DNA from: Fimbriiglobus sp.
Lineage (GTDB): Bacteria > Planctomycetota > Planctomycetia > Gemmatales > Gemmataceae
NCBI GenBank assembly: GCA_025459365.1
Contig: JALOQR010000008.1
Coordinates: forward strand, 1 to 37,618
Direction: 5' to 3'
Length of the DNA: 37,618 nt
Shown here: piece by piece, positions 1-7,736 of the stretch
How the letters are laid out: each line of letters begins with the position of its first letter
Numbering within the stretch: the first letter of the stretch is position 1
Translations under genes and position numbers: made by a program
The notes under the pieces: generated by a model
Databases searched by the model: none
The model's input: the letters and a program-made list of their open reading frames with translations, nothing else
Told to the model about the DNA's origin: nothing

Positions 1-443
1 GTGAGCCGGCCGAACCGTTTCGCCTCCACCGCCGTTTTCAGGGCCATGTTGGCGTCGCCGAACCGGCTTGGGAAGATGGTGCAGAGCTTCACCCCGTGTC
101 GGTCGCACGCCGAAATGATCCGTTCACACCGCTCGCCGGTGATTTCCAGGGGCTTTTCGACCACAACGTGCTTGCCCGCCGCGGCCGCTAATTCGGCCGG
201 CTCGGCGTGCGCTCCGCTCGGCGTGGTGATCACAACGGCATCGACGCCAGGCGCTTTCAGGGCTTCGTCCAGTGTGCCGAACACGGGGCAGGGCGGGGTA
301 CCGGTTTCCTTCAACAGAGCGTCTGCGTTGGCTGGGGTCCTAGAGACGAGGGCGGCGATTCGTGTGCCGGGGATTTCGGCCAAGGCACGGGCGTGGAATC
401 GGGCAATCATGCCGCAACCGACCAGGGCAAAACCGAGAGACAT
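1..443 (-). CDS. Gfo/Idh/MocA family oxidoreductase, N-terminal part (cut by window edge)
   Basis: The frame starts at the ATG at 443 and stays open to the window edge, giving 147 residues. The N-terminus reads MSLGFALVGCGMIARFHARA, a Rossmann NAD(P)-binding start in which GCGMIA is the GxGxxA/G loop. At about residues 95-100 it has VVVEKP, the EKP motif conserved in Gfo/Idh/MocA oxidoreductases, preceded by VVITTPSGAHAE. Family members oxidise or reduce sugars and cyclitols with NAD(P). The substrate cannot be read from this half. There is no signal peptide, so it is probably cytoplasmic, unlike the TAT-exported relative whose remnant lies at 24937-25187. It diverges from the metalloprotease at 847. 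The C-terminal substrate domain lies outside the window. Confidence 0.9.
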   Translation of the reverse strand, partial: MSLGFALVGCGMIARFHARALAEIPGTRIAALVSRTPANADALLKETGTPPCPVFGTLDEALKAPGVDAVVITTPSGAHAEPAELAAAAGKHVVVEKPLEITGERCERIISACDRHGVKLCTIFPSRFGDANMALKTAVEAKRFGRL

Positions 444-846
444 GGGAGGCGTCCGGGGGACAGGGGAAGTGATTGTATGTTGCCGAGAACCGATCCCTGC
501 CCAGCTCTTGTCCGGGGGTCGGTCCACTTTTCGGCGTCGAATGCGCCTTGACAATCTCCGGATCGTCCCCCCCCACTCTGCCACACTGCCACCTGCCACA
601 CACATACCCCCCCTCCGCCACCGAGACCCAAAAGTGGCGAATTTCAGCCGTTTTCGCCATTTTGCCGCAGTGAGTTGCCTGGAAGGGGGTCGTGGGAGGA
701 TGTCTTTGGATTTCCGATTCTTCCTTCCGTGCCGCCCGCACTTCGCCCGCAAACCCGCTGCGTTCGTTGCATATCCCCCAAATCCTCACATAACCTGAAC
801 ACGTCGGCCCAACGCTGCCGGGCCGGTCCCCCCTTGAGGTGCCTCT
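444..846. other. Divergent intergenic region, 403 bp
   Basis: This spacer separates two divergent genes and should hold both promoters. It contains C-rich tracts (566-574 and 607-613), a short TGCCAC-rich stretch (578-599) and a 7-bp inverted repeat, TGGCGAA at 635-641 and TTCGCCA at 653-659, with an 11-nt loop. That repeat could be an operator because neither flanking gene ends here. A TTGACA at 548-553 has no matching -10 box 16-18 bp downstream. I see no convincing gene in this stretch. Confidence 0.5.
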
Positions 847-3594
847 ATGTTCCTTCGCTCCGCCCGCGGCCTGATGCTCGCCGCCGGGTTGGTCGCCCTG
901 ATTGCCGCGTCGGTTAGCCACAGCCAGCCCGCCACGCCGGCCGCTCCTGAGCCGCCGAAGTTCCCCGATTTCGCCGTTGTCACCAAGGGGGCAAAGGTGC
1001 AAGAGGGGCTGTTCACCCTGTACCAGAAGGACGAAACGCTACTGGCCGAGATCCAGCCCACCCAGTTCGACAAGCCGTTTCTGATGCCTATTGCGGTTGC
1101 CAAGGGGGGCGGGGTGGGCGGCACCACCCTGAACTTCGATCAGCAATGGGTGATCAGCTTCCGCCGGGTGGGCGACAAGGTGTTCGTGGTGCGGAAGAAC
1201 GTGAAGTACACCGCCCGGCCGGGCACACCGGAGGCGAAGGCCCTCGACACCACCTACACCGACAGCGTGCTGGCCGCCCTGCCGGTGAAGTCCATCAACC
1301 CGATGAAGGGCGCGGTGCTGATCGATCTGAACCAGATCTTCTTCACCGACTTCGCCGACCTCGGGGCCGGGTTCATCGACCGCGACCGCACCACCTGGTA
1401 CAAGGTGAAGGCGTTCAAGAAAAACGTTGAGCTACAGGTGGCGGCGACGGTGGTTGGTGCGAACACCCGCCGGGTGGCCCCGAGCGGCGGGGACGCCGTC
1501 ATCGACCGCCGCGGGGCGACGGTCGTGATTCACTACGGCCTCGTGGAGTTGCCCGACCCCGGTTACCAGCCGCGCAAGGCAGACGACCGCGTCGGCCACT
1601 TCACCACCGTGCAGAAGGACTTCAGCAAGGATGGGCCAGACTCCGCCTTCGTCCGATACGTCAACCGCTGGCGGCTGGAAAGGGCCGACGGCAGCCCGTG
1701 GAAGGAGGGCGGCAAACTGGTGCCGCCGAAGAAGAAGATCGTGTTCTGGATTGAGAACAGCGTGCCCGACGAGTACCGCACCGCCGTGCGGGAGGGGATT
1801 CTGGAGTGGAACAAGGCGTTCGAGAAGATCGGCTTCCGCGATGCCGTGGAGGTACGGCAGCAGGAAGGCGAGGAGTTCGACCCGGAGGACGTCACCTACG
1901 CCACCTTCCGCTGGATCACTAGCGAGGTGCCCTATGCCATCGGGCCGAGCCGAGCCAACCCGTACACCGGTGAAATCCTCGACGCCGACATCCTGTTCGA
2001 CGCCAGCATGGTGCGGACCTACAAGGGCGAATCCCGCCTGTTCCGCGACCCGACCGGCAAGCCGTTCGACCCAGCCAGCCCGGCCCAGGCGAACCGCCGC
2101 GGGTGGACCCTGCCGAGCGCCCCGCTCGACCGCCTGCGGGAGAACCTGGGGTGGAACGACCGGGCGGAGAAGTTCGACCCCGACCAGCACCGTCAGCGAC
2201 AACTGGCCGCCGTGCAGCACGGGTACTGTCAGTGCGCCGCCCAGAAGACGAGCGAACTCGGGCTGGCCGTGCTCAGCCTGGCCGCCGCCGGTGGGCTGAC
2301 GCTCAAAGAGGGCGAGAAGATCCCGGAGGAGTTGTTGCTCCAGGCGATCAAGGAAACGGTCATGCACGAGGTTGGGCATACCCTCGGCCTGCGGCACAAC
2401 TTCAAGGCCAGCACCGTGCTCAAGGCTGAGCAATTGCACGACACCGCCATCACCAGCAAGCAGGGGTTGGTCGGCAGTGTGATGGACTACAACCCGGCGA
2501 ACATCGCCCCGAAGGGGACCAAGCAGGGGCATTACTTCACACCCACCCTCGGCGCTTACGACTACTGGGCGATCGAGTACGCCTACACCCCGAACGGCAG
2601 CGACGCCGACCTGGCGAAGGTGGCGAGCCGGTGCGCCGACCCGAAGCTCATCTACGCCACCGACGAAGACCTCATGGGCACGAACGATCCACTCGTGAAC
2701 CAGTGGGACATGGGGGCCGACCCGCTCCAGTACGCCAAGGACCGAGCCAAACTGGCCGCCGACCTCATCCCGGCGGTGGCCGAGAAGATGGTGGACAAAG
2801 GAGAAGGATACCAGCGGGCGCGGGCGGCATTCGCCACCCTCTTCCGGGTGTACGGCGACTCGGCCTTCACCGCCACGCGGTTCATCGGCGGCACCGCTTT
2901 CCACCGCGACCACAAGGACGACCCGAACGCCCGCGAGGCCTTCGTGCCGGTGCCCCCGGCGAAGCAGCGGGAAGCCCTGGCTTTCCTCAAAGAGAGCATC
3001 CTCACCGACAAGCCGTTCGACTTCCCGCCGGAACTGCTGCGGAAACTCGGGGCGGATCGTTGGGTCCACTGGGGGAATGAGGGTGCGATGCAAGCGACCG
3101 AGTTCCCGGTCATCAGCCGGGCGCTCGGCATTCACCAAACCGTACTGGACGAACTGCTCGCCGGCGGCACTCTCACCAATGTGCAGAACTCCGCCCGGCT
3201 GCTAAAGGCAGACGATAAGCCGTTGCAGGTCGCCGAGATCTTCCGGGCGTTGTCGGACGCGTGCTTCGCCGATCTGCCGTCCGCCGATGGTAAGGCGTCG
3301 GCGGTCAAGTCGTCCGTCGTCCGCCGCAACCTGCAGCGGGAGTACGTCGCCCGCTTGGCGGGGATGGTGGTCGGCCGACCGACTGGCAGCGGGCTGTTCC
3401 TCCTGTTCGGCGGTGGGGGCAGTGCTCCGCCGGACGCCAAGAGCCTCGCCCGGTTGCACCTGAAGGAGGCGATCAAGCGTGTCGATCTCGCCACGGCGGT
3501 CGAAAAGGACGACACCGCGAAAGCACACTTCGACGAGATGAAGGAACAGATCGAGAAGGTGCTGAAAGCAACGGTGACGAGCGACGGACCTTGA
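847..3594 (+). CDS. Secreted zinc-dependent metalloprotease (DUF5117/DUF4953, metzincin type)
   Basis: This 915-residue protein starts with a signal peptide (MFLRSARGLMLAAGLVALIA, cleavage probably near residue 27). The catalytic motif HEVGHTLGLRH lies at residues 507-517 and fits HExxHxxGxxH: H507, H511 and H517 bind zinc and E508 is the general base. SVMDY with Met546 fits the metzincin Met-turn. The region before the motif matches the N-terminal DUF5117-type domain of large bacterial metalloproteases, and the zinc site belongs to the DUF4953-type domain. Activity on protein substrates outside the cytoplasm is inferred from the family. A GAGG lies ahead of the ATG at 847. The gene stands alone and ends just before a strong hairpin at 3607-3661. 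Confidence 0.9.
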   Translation: MFLRSARGLMLAAGLVALIAASVSHSQPATPAAPEPPKFPDFAVVTKGAKVQEGLFTLYQKDETLLAEIQPTQFDKPFLMPIAVAKGGGVGGTTLNFDQQWVISFRRVGDKVFVVRKNVKYTARPGTPEAKALDTTYTDSVLAALPVKSINPMKGAVLIDLNQIFFTDFADLGAGFIDRDRTTWYKVKAFKKNVELQVAATVVGANTRRVAPSGGDAVIDRRGATVVIHYGLVELPDPGYQPRKADDRVGHFTTVQKDFSKDGPDSAFVRYVNRWRLERADGSPWKEGGKLVPPKKKIVFWIENSVPDEYRTAVREGILEWNKAFEKIGFRDAVEVRQQEGEEFDPEDVTYATFRWITSEVPYAIGPSRANPYTGEILDADILFDASMVRTYKGESRLFRDPTGKPFDPASPAQANRRGWTLPSAPLDRLRENLGWNDRAEKFDPDQHRQRQLAAVQHGYCQCAAQKTSELGLAVLSLAAAGGLTLKEGEKIPEELLLQAIKETVMHEVGHTLGLRHNFKASTVLKAEQLHDTAITSKQGLVGSVMDYNPANIAPKGTKQGHYFTPTLGAYDYWAIEYAYTPNGSDADLAKVASRCADPKLIYATDEDLMGTNDPLVNQWDMGADPLQYAKDRAKLAADLIPAVAEKMVDKGEGYQRARAAFATLFRVYGDSAFTATRFIGGTAFHRDHKDDPNAREAFVPVPPAKQREALAFLKESILTDKPFDFPPELLRKLGADRWVHWGNEGAMQATEFPVISRALGIHQTVLDELLAGGTLTNVQNSARLLKADDKPLQVAEIFRALSDACFADLPSADGKASAVKSSVVRRNLQREYVARLAGMVVGRPTGSGLFLLFGGGGSAPPDAKSLARLHLKEAIKRVDLATAVEKDDTAKAHFDEMKEQIEKVLKATVTSDGP

Positions 3595-3606
3595 GCAAAA
3601 GCGCTT

Positions 3607-3661
3607 CGCCGTGATCGGAAGGGGAGAGCGTAGGACTCGCTTTCCCCATCCAATCACGGCG
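3607..3661. terminator. Bidirectional hairpin between convergent genes
   Basis: The outer arms CGCCGTGAT (3607-3615) and ATCACGGCG (3653-3661) are perfect complements. The inner arms GGGGAGAGCG and CGCTTTCCCC pair with one G-U. The hairpin lies between the metalloprotease stop (3594) and the stop of the opposing gene (3668), so it can serve both strands. It has no long T tract. Confidence 0.7.
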
Positions 3662-3667
3662 AACGGG

Positions 3668-4336
3668 TTACACGCAGACTTCGATCATGAGAAACAGGTC
3701 TGGTTCTTTCTTGTACAACTCGCTCGCCTTACGGAGCGTTTCGACGCGGTTCGAGTGCCACGGGTTTTCCAGTTGCGGCATTGTGTCCGTGTAGGGGAAG
3801 TTCTCCAGCAGGTCTTGGCGGAGTAGCATGGCCCGCACCTTGCGAATCCGTTCGTCGCCGACCACCTCGCACGTGAGGAAGATCGCGTACTTCACGCTCG
3901 CCACCGGCACCCCGGCATCCCGCTTGACGTGCCCGGCCGAGAAGTGCTCGGCCACCGCGTTCAGCACGAAGTTCAGCACATACCAGCGGTCGGCCTTCGG
4001 GATGAGCAGAAGTGGTTGATCGACCGTACACGCCTTGCTCGCCTTCTCCACCATGTCGATGGCAATGCGGTTCAGGAACACCTCTTGAATGGATCGCTCC
4101 ATGACGGTGCGGATCTTCAGGTAACCATCGGCGAAGATGTTCATCGAGATGATGACGCGGTCGAAGAACTCCTTGGAGTCCCAAATTTTTTGGGCCTTGT
4201 ACCGCCCCCAGTAGCGGCCGAACAGGAAGGCCGCCACGGTGGTGACGGCCGACACCACCACGGTGACGATGATCTTCTGCGCGGAGTCGGAGGCGATCTT
4301 GGCGATGGCGTCGGTCGTCTCGTCGGCGAAGAGCAT
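3668..4336 (-). CDS. Hypothetical membrane-anchored protein, 222 aa
   Basis: I do not recognise a family. The protein has one clear hydrophobic segment near the N-terminus (about residues 22-41, IIVTVVVSAVTTVAAFLFG) followed by basic residues (GRYWGRYKAQK). The remaining 180 residues are soluble and mixed in charge, with no cysteine-rich or catalytic motif I can name. The layout suggests a single-pass protein with a cytoplasmic C-terminal domain. It is the last gene of the FKBP cluster, 51 bp after the lipoprotein FKBP, and a palindromic repeat fills its 5' spacer. Co-transcription with the isomerases is likely from spacing and strand, but a functional link is unproven. Confidence 0.65.
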   Translation of the reverse strand: MLFADETTDAIAKIASDSAQKIIVTVVVSAVTTVAAFLFGRYWGRYKAQKIWDSKEFFDRVIISMNIFADGYLKIRTVMERSIQEVFLNRIAIDMVEKASKACTVDQPLLLIPKADRWYVLNFVLNAVAEHFSAGHVKRDAGVPVASVKYAIFLTCEVVGDERIRKVRAMLLRQDLLENFPYTDTMPQLENPWHSNRVETLRKASELYKKEPDLFLMIEVCV

Positions 4337-4344
4337 GGGCGGAT

Positions 4345-4412
4345 CTCACGGAGAAAAGGCGAGCGGCCCGCGTGAGCGGGCTGGTGCTCACGCAGAAAAG
4401 GCGAGCGGCCCG
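4345..4412. repeat. REP-like palindromic element with a 26-bp direct repeat, overlapping FKBP gene end
   Basis: A 26-bp unit (CTCACGGAGAAAAGG then CGAGCGGCCCG) at 4345-4370 recurs at 4387-4412 with one mismatch. Within it, GCGTGAGC (4370-4377) and GCTCACGC (4386-4393) form a perfect 8-bp stem with an 8-nt loop. The stretch 4358-4384 matches an arm of the palindrome at 24864-24927 at 26 of 27 positions. The second unit runs into the coding end of the FKBP gene, so the element supplies its last residues and stop codon. Confidence 0.8.
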
Positions 4413-4876
4413 AGGTATTCGATGACGAACACGAGGGTGCTGTCCGGCGGGATGTCGCGGCCGGCCCCCCGCTTGCCGTAGGCCATTTCCGGTGGGATCA
4501 CCAGCCGGCGGACCCCGCCCGGCTTCATGCCCGGGACACCCTCCGTCCACCCCTTGATGACCTGGTTCAGGCCGAACGAGATCGGCTCCTTGCGGTCGAA
4601 GCTGCTGTCGAACTTCTTCCCGTTCGTCAGCCAGCCGGTGTAGTTCACCTTCACCGTCGCCCCGGCCTTCGCCTCATCGCCCTTGCCTTCCTTCACATCC
4701 CACACCTTCATCCCGCTGTCCAGTTTCTTCCACTCCTTCGCATCCAGGCTGGGGAAGTCGAACAGCTTCTCCTCCGTCTTGTCCGCCGGTTTCTTGTCGT
4801 CTTTCTTGTCGTCGGCCATCAGGGTGCAGCCGACGAGGGCAGTCACCGCGAGTGCGGCGAGCAGGTTCCAGCGCAT
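4388..4876 (-). CDS. FKBP-type peptidyl-prolyl cis-trans isomerase, lipoprotein
   Basis: This 162-residue protein catalyses cis-trans isomerisation of X-Pro bonds. The N-terminus MRWNLLAALAVTALVGCTLM carries a signal peptide ending in a lipobox (LVGC), so Cys16 is probably lipidated after export. A charged DDKKDDKK linker precedes the FKBP domain (about residues 55-157), which keeps VNYTGW, FDSS, QVIKGW, PPEMAYG and STLVFVIEYL, the family's binding-pocket motifs. GGAG lies 8 nt before the ATG. It is third in a run of three FKBP genes on the minus strand. Unusually, its last residues (GPLAFSA) are encoded by a copy of the palindromic repeat, so the original end may have been replaced or extended. 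Confidence 0.93.
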   Translation of the reverse strand: MRWNLLAALAVTALVGCTLMADDKKDDKKPADKTEEKLFDFPSLDAKEWKKLDSGMKVWDVKEGKGDEAKAGATVKVNYTGWLTNGKKFDSSFDRKEPISFGLNQVIKGWTEGVPGMKPGGVRRLVIPPEMAYGKRGAGRDIPPDSTLVFVIEYLGPLAFSA

Positions 4877-4934
4877 GAGGAACTCCGTGAGAGATAGGGT
4901 GGCCGACCCTCTCCGAGAGTCGGTTCAGGGTGGG

Positions 4935-5315
4935 TCACTTGCGGAAGTCGGTCAGTTCGATCTCGAACACGAGGGTGCTGTTCGGTGGGATGTCGCGGCC
5001 GGCCCCACGGCTGCCGTAGGCCATTTCCGGCGGGATGTGCAGCAACCGCTTGCCGCCCTTCTTCATCCCCGGCACGCCGACTGTCCAGCCCTTGATGACC
5101 TGGTGCAGGCCGAAGGAGATCGTCTGCCCACGCTTGCGGCTGCTATCGAACACCGTGCCGTTGAGGAGCCAACCGGTGTAATGAACAGTCACGGTCGCCC
5201 CGGCCGGGCACTCGTCGCCGGTCCCCTCCACCACGTCCCACACTTTCATGCCGTCGGGGCGTGCAGTCCAGCCGGGGTTGTTCAGGTCGGGGAGTGCGAA
5301 TGGATCGGTCGCCAT
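4935..5315 (-). CDS. FKBP-type peptidyl-prolyl cis-trans isomerase, cytosolic
   Basis: This single-domain FKBP has 126 residues and no signal peptide, so it probably acts in the cytoplasm. The domain contains VHYTGWLLNGTVFDSS, QVIKGWTVGVPGMKKGG, PPEMAYGSRGAGRDIPP and STLVFEIEL, covering the usual Tyr, Phe-Asp, Val-Ile, Trp, Tyr and Phe pocket positions. The pre-domain segment GMKVWDVVEGTGDE closely matches that of both neighbours, which points to tandem duplication. AAGGA sits 7 nt before the ATG at 5315. It lies 27 bp after the upstream FKBP gene and 58 bp before the lipoprotein one. Confidence 0.94.
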   Translation of the reverse strand: MATDPFALPDLNNPGWTARPDGMKVWDVVEGTGDECPAGATVTVHYTGWLLNGTVFDSSRKRGQTISFGLHQVIKGWTVGVPGMKKGGKRLLHIPPEMAYGSRGAGRDIPPNSTLVFEIELTDFRK

Positions 5316-5342
5316 GTTCGGTCCTTGGGAGGGTCAGATCGG

Positions 5343-5945
5343 TCACTTCGCGCGGATGACGCGGAGCAGTTTCACTTCGAACACCAGGTCGGCGTTCGGC
5401 GGGATGTTCGCTCCCGGTGGCGGGCTGGCACCGTAGGCGTGCTGGGCGGGGATGTACAGCCGACGAATTCCGCCGACCTTCATTCCGGGGATCCCGTACG
5501 TCCACCCCTTGATCACCCCGCTGAGGGGAAAGTCGATGGGCCGCCCATGCTTACTGCTGCTGTCGAAACTCACTCCGTCGGTCCGCCATCCGGTGTAATG
5601 CACCATGACCTTGTCGGACATGACGGCGGTGATGTCTTCCGTTCCCGCCACCACGTCCCACACCTTCAGCCCTGGGACGGCGGGAAGCCCGGCATCTTTC
5701 CACTCGGCGGCGTTCAGCGGGGGGAGTTCACGAGTCATACCGACGTTGTCGAGCGGGACAGACCCGAGTTGGGCCGTGCCGCCTGTGGGTGGAGGCCCGT
5801 CGGGCGAAGGGTTGGCTGCGGGGGCAGCAGCCGACGACGGGGGCGCCCCACCGGCGTTCAGCGCGATGACCGCCCCGACGAGAAGGAGGAGCAGGGCAAA
5901 CGCCCCGACCGGCACCATCACCTTCAGGATTTGTTCCCGCTCCAT
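5343..5945 (-). CDS. FKBP-type peptidyl-prolyl cis-trans isomerase, membrane-anchored
   Basis: This 200-residue protein starts MEREQILKVMVPVGAF and has one transmembrane segment (about residues 8-29), then a proline- and alanine-rich linker (about 32-65) and a C-terminal FKBP domain with VHYTGW, FDSSSKHG, GVIKGW, PAQHAYG and DLVFEVKLL. The domain probably faces the periplasm. I chose the ATG at 5945 because GGGAG lies 7 nt upstream and the anchor follows at once. A GTG at 6005 would add 20 residues with no supporting ribosome site. It is the first gene of the FKBP cluster and diverges from the TPR gene at 6050. Confidence 0.9.
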   Translation of the reverse strand: MEREQILKVMVPVGAFALLLLLVGAVIALNAGGAPPSSAAAPAANPSPDGPPPTGGTAQLGSVPLDNVGMTRELPPLNAAEWKDAGLPAVPGLKVWDVVAGTEDITAVMSDKVMVHYTGWRTDGVSFDSSSKHGRPIDFPLSGVIKGWTYGIPGMKVGGIRRLYIPAQHAYGASPPPGANIPPNADLVFEVKLLRVIRAK

Positions 5946-6049
5946 CCCGGCGCTCCCATGGGTTCGAGTGACAGTCAGTGTACGGCCGGTTGACCGCCGG
6001 ACCACTCGCCGCTGCCACCTACAATGCCGGCACCCTCCGAGGCCACGCT

Positions 6050-6862
6050 ATGCGTTCGCTCGCACTCGCTCTGTTCGCCACTGTCTCGCTGCTGGCGGCC
6101 GACCCACCGAAGGCCGACGACAAGAAGGCCAAACTGATCACCGAAGTGGAAGCTAAGGTGAAGGAGGTGGACGAGTCGAAGGCATCGAACGCGGAAAAGG
6201 CGAAGGAGTACGCCGCGGCCGGCCAGGCGTTCCTTCAACTCCGGCAACCGGGCCGTGCGGTCGAGGTGTTCACCAAGTCGATCGCCGCAGACGACAACCC
6301 GGCGGTGAAGGACCGCCGCGGCGACGCCTACTTATGGGCCGGTCAGTTCGCCGAGGCGGTGGCCGACTACGACGCGTTTCTGAAGACCAACCCGCGGTTC
6401 GCTCCGGAGCACTGGCGGCGGGGTATCGCTCTGTACTACGCCGGAAAGCATGCCGACGGTGTGGCGCAATTTGAGGTCCACAAGACGGCCAACCCGCAGG
6501 ACGTCGAGAACGCCGCCTGGCACTACCTGTGCAACGTGAAGGTCGTGGGCAAGGACAAGGCGCGAAAAGAACTGATCGACGTCACACGCGATCGCCGCGT
6601 GCCGATGGCCGAGATCCAGAAACTGTTCGCCGGCACGCTTAAGCCGGAGGACGTGCTCGCGGCCGGCGAGAAAGCGCAGGGAGCGGAGAAGGTTTCCGGC
6701 CAGTTCTATGCCCACCTCTACGTCGGGCTGTGGTACGAGGCCGAAGGCGACGCAGCGAAGGCGAAAGAACACCTGACCACGGCCGTCGAGAAGTACGAGG
6801 TGCCCGACTACATGTGGGATGTGGGCAACGCCCACCTGAAAATGCTGAAGGCCAAGAAGTAA
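6050..6862 (+). CDS. Secreted tetratricopeptide-repeat protein
   Basis: The 270-residue product starts with a signal peptide (MRSLALALFATVSLLAADPP) followed by a lysine- and glutamate-rich helix. From about residue 55 it has TPR-like helix pairs: AAAGQAFLQLRQPGRAVEVF, RGDAYLWAGQFAEAVADYD and RRGIALYYAGKHADGVAQF, plus a last pair near LYVGLWYEAEGDAAKAKEH. Such repeats bind proteins, so it is probably a periplasmic scaffold. No catalytic domain is seen. I preferred the ATG at 6050 over an upstream in-frame start because the signal peptide begins there and GAGG precedes it. Confidence 0.85.
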   Translation: MRSLALALFATVSLLAADPPKADDKKAKLITEVEAKVKEVDESKASNAEKAKEYAAAGQAFLQLRQPGRAVEVFTKSIAADDNPAVKDRRGDAYLWAGQFAEAVADYDAFLKTNPRFAPEHWRRGIALYYAGKHADGVAQFEVHKTANPQDVENAAWHYLCNVKVVGKDKARKELIDVTRDRRVPMAEIQKLFAGTLKPEDVLAAGEKAQGAEKVSGQFYAHLYVGLWYEAEGDAAKAKEHLTTAVEKYEVPDYMWDVGNAHLKMLKAKK

Positions 6863-6869
6863 CGCGAGG

Positions 6870-6905
6870 GCGGGCCGCCGGGATACGTTGCACCTGGCGG
6901 CTCGC
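6870..6905. terminator. Possible hairpin terminator between TPR gene and phnX
   Basis: GCGGGCCGCC (6870-6879) can pair with GGCGGCTCGC (6896-6905) with one mismatch across a 16-nt loop. It lies between convergent genes ending at 6862 and 6918. It has no T tract, so this is tentative. Confidence 0.4.
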
Positions 6906-6917
6906 CTGCTGGTTCTC

Positions 6918-7736
6918 TCACCCGCCCGGGCGTGCCCCATTCGCCATGTGTTCGTTGATCTCGTCGATCAGCCTGGGGAGTTGGCCGATGTGACGAATCG
7001 CGGCATCGCACCCGGCATCCTCATAACGGTTCAACACGGCTTCTCTGCGTTCCTCGCGTTCAGCGTCGGTCAACTCTGCCAATTCGCTCTCGCTCCGCCC
7101 CATCTCGTTGCTGCTGTCGATCACTCCCACGCTCCACACACCCGCGTTGCGGCCGTCTTCGATGTCGATGGCCGTGTCGCCCACCTTCACCACGGCCGCC
7201 GGGGGGTACACCCCGAGTGCCTCCATGCACCGGAAGATCATCCACGGGGCGGGGCGTCCCGCAGGCACTTCGTCGGCGCAAATGACGAAGTCGGGGGCAT
7301 ACCCCTGCTCGCGGGCAGCAGCGTACACCACATCTGCCGCTTCGCGGAAGTAGCCCGTGGTGCCGGCCACCTGGATGCCCCGCTTCCGCAGTTCGGCCAC
7401 GCACTCGATCACGCCGGGGATCAAGGCGGAGTACTTCCCCGCAGCCGCCACTTGCATCGGCGTTACCCGCCGGTACAGGTCGTTGATGTCGCCTTCAGTC
7501 CAGTCGCGGTTGTGAGCCTGCCGCCACCGTTCACCGATCGCGGGCATTTGCAGCATTGCCCGGATGTGGTCCTTCTTGTGCAGACCCATTGGCCCGCGGG
7601 CTTCGGCGACGGACACATTCACTCCCGCTTCGCCGAAGGCAGCGACGAACGCCCCGGAGGGGGCCATACAGCCGAAGTCGATGACGGTGCCGGCCCAGTC
7701 GAGCACGACCAGCTTGATTTCAGGAGATGCAGACAA
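6918..7736 (-). CDS. phnX: Phosphonoacetaldehyde hydrolase (phosphonatase)
   Basis: The enzyme cleaves the C-P bond of phosphonoacetaldehyde to acetaldehyde and phosphate in the cytoplasm, normally after PhnW has transaminated 2-aminoethylphosphonate. The 272-residue sequence is a HAD-fold protein of normal length. LVVLDWAGT contains the nucleophile Asp13. MGLHKKDHI contains Lys54, the Schiff-base lysine at the same 41-residue distance as Asp12-Lys53 of the Bacillus enzyme. ICADEVPAGRPAPWM and VKVGDTAIDI are the later HAD motifs. The start is a TTG at 7736, supported by GGAG 7 nt upstream. It overlaps the end of the upstream PhnZ-like gene by 17 nt, so the two are translationally coupled. No phnW is present in the window. 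Confidence 0.93.
   Translation of the reverse strand: MSASPEIKLVVLDWAGTVIDFGCMAPSGAFVAAFGEAGVNVSVAEARGPMGLHKKDHIRAMLQMPAIGERWRQAHNRDWTEGDINDLYRRVTPMQVAAAGKYSALIPGVIECVAELRKRGIQVAGTTGYFREAADVVYAAAREQGYAPDFVICADEVPAGRPAPWMIFRCMEALGVYPPAAVVKVGDTAIDIEDGRNAGVWSVGVIDSSNEMGRSESELAELTDAEREERREAVLNRYEDAGCDAAIRHIGQLPRLIDEINEHMANGARPGG

Noticed and set aside
548-553. TTGACA as a -35 box
   Set aside because: The bases 16-18 bp downstream are a C-rich tract with no -10-like hexamer on that strand.
1432-3138. A 568-codon open frame on the minus strand
   Set aside because: It lies antisense to the metalloprotease, is rich in Val, Gly, Arg and Glu, and has no recognisable domain. High GC makes such shadow frames common.
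4683-5993. A 436-codon open frame on the plus strand
   Set aside because: It runs antisense through all three FKBP genes, which have full family motifs and ribosome sites. It is a composition artefact.
6020-6025. TACAAT as a -10 box for the TPR gene
   Set aside because: The nearest -35-like TTGACC (5990-5995) is 24 bp away, too far for a usual sigma-70 promoter. It is not strong enough to list.
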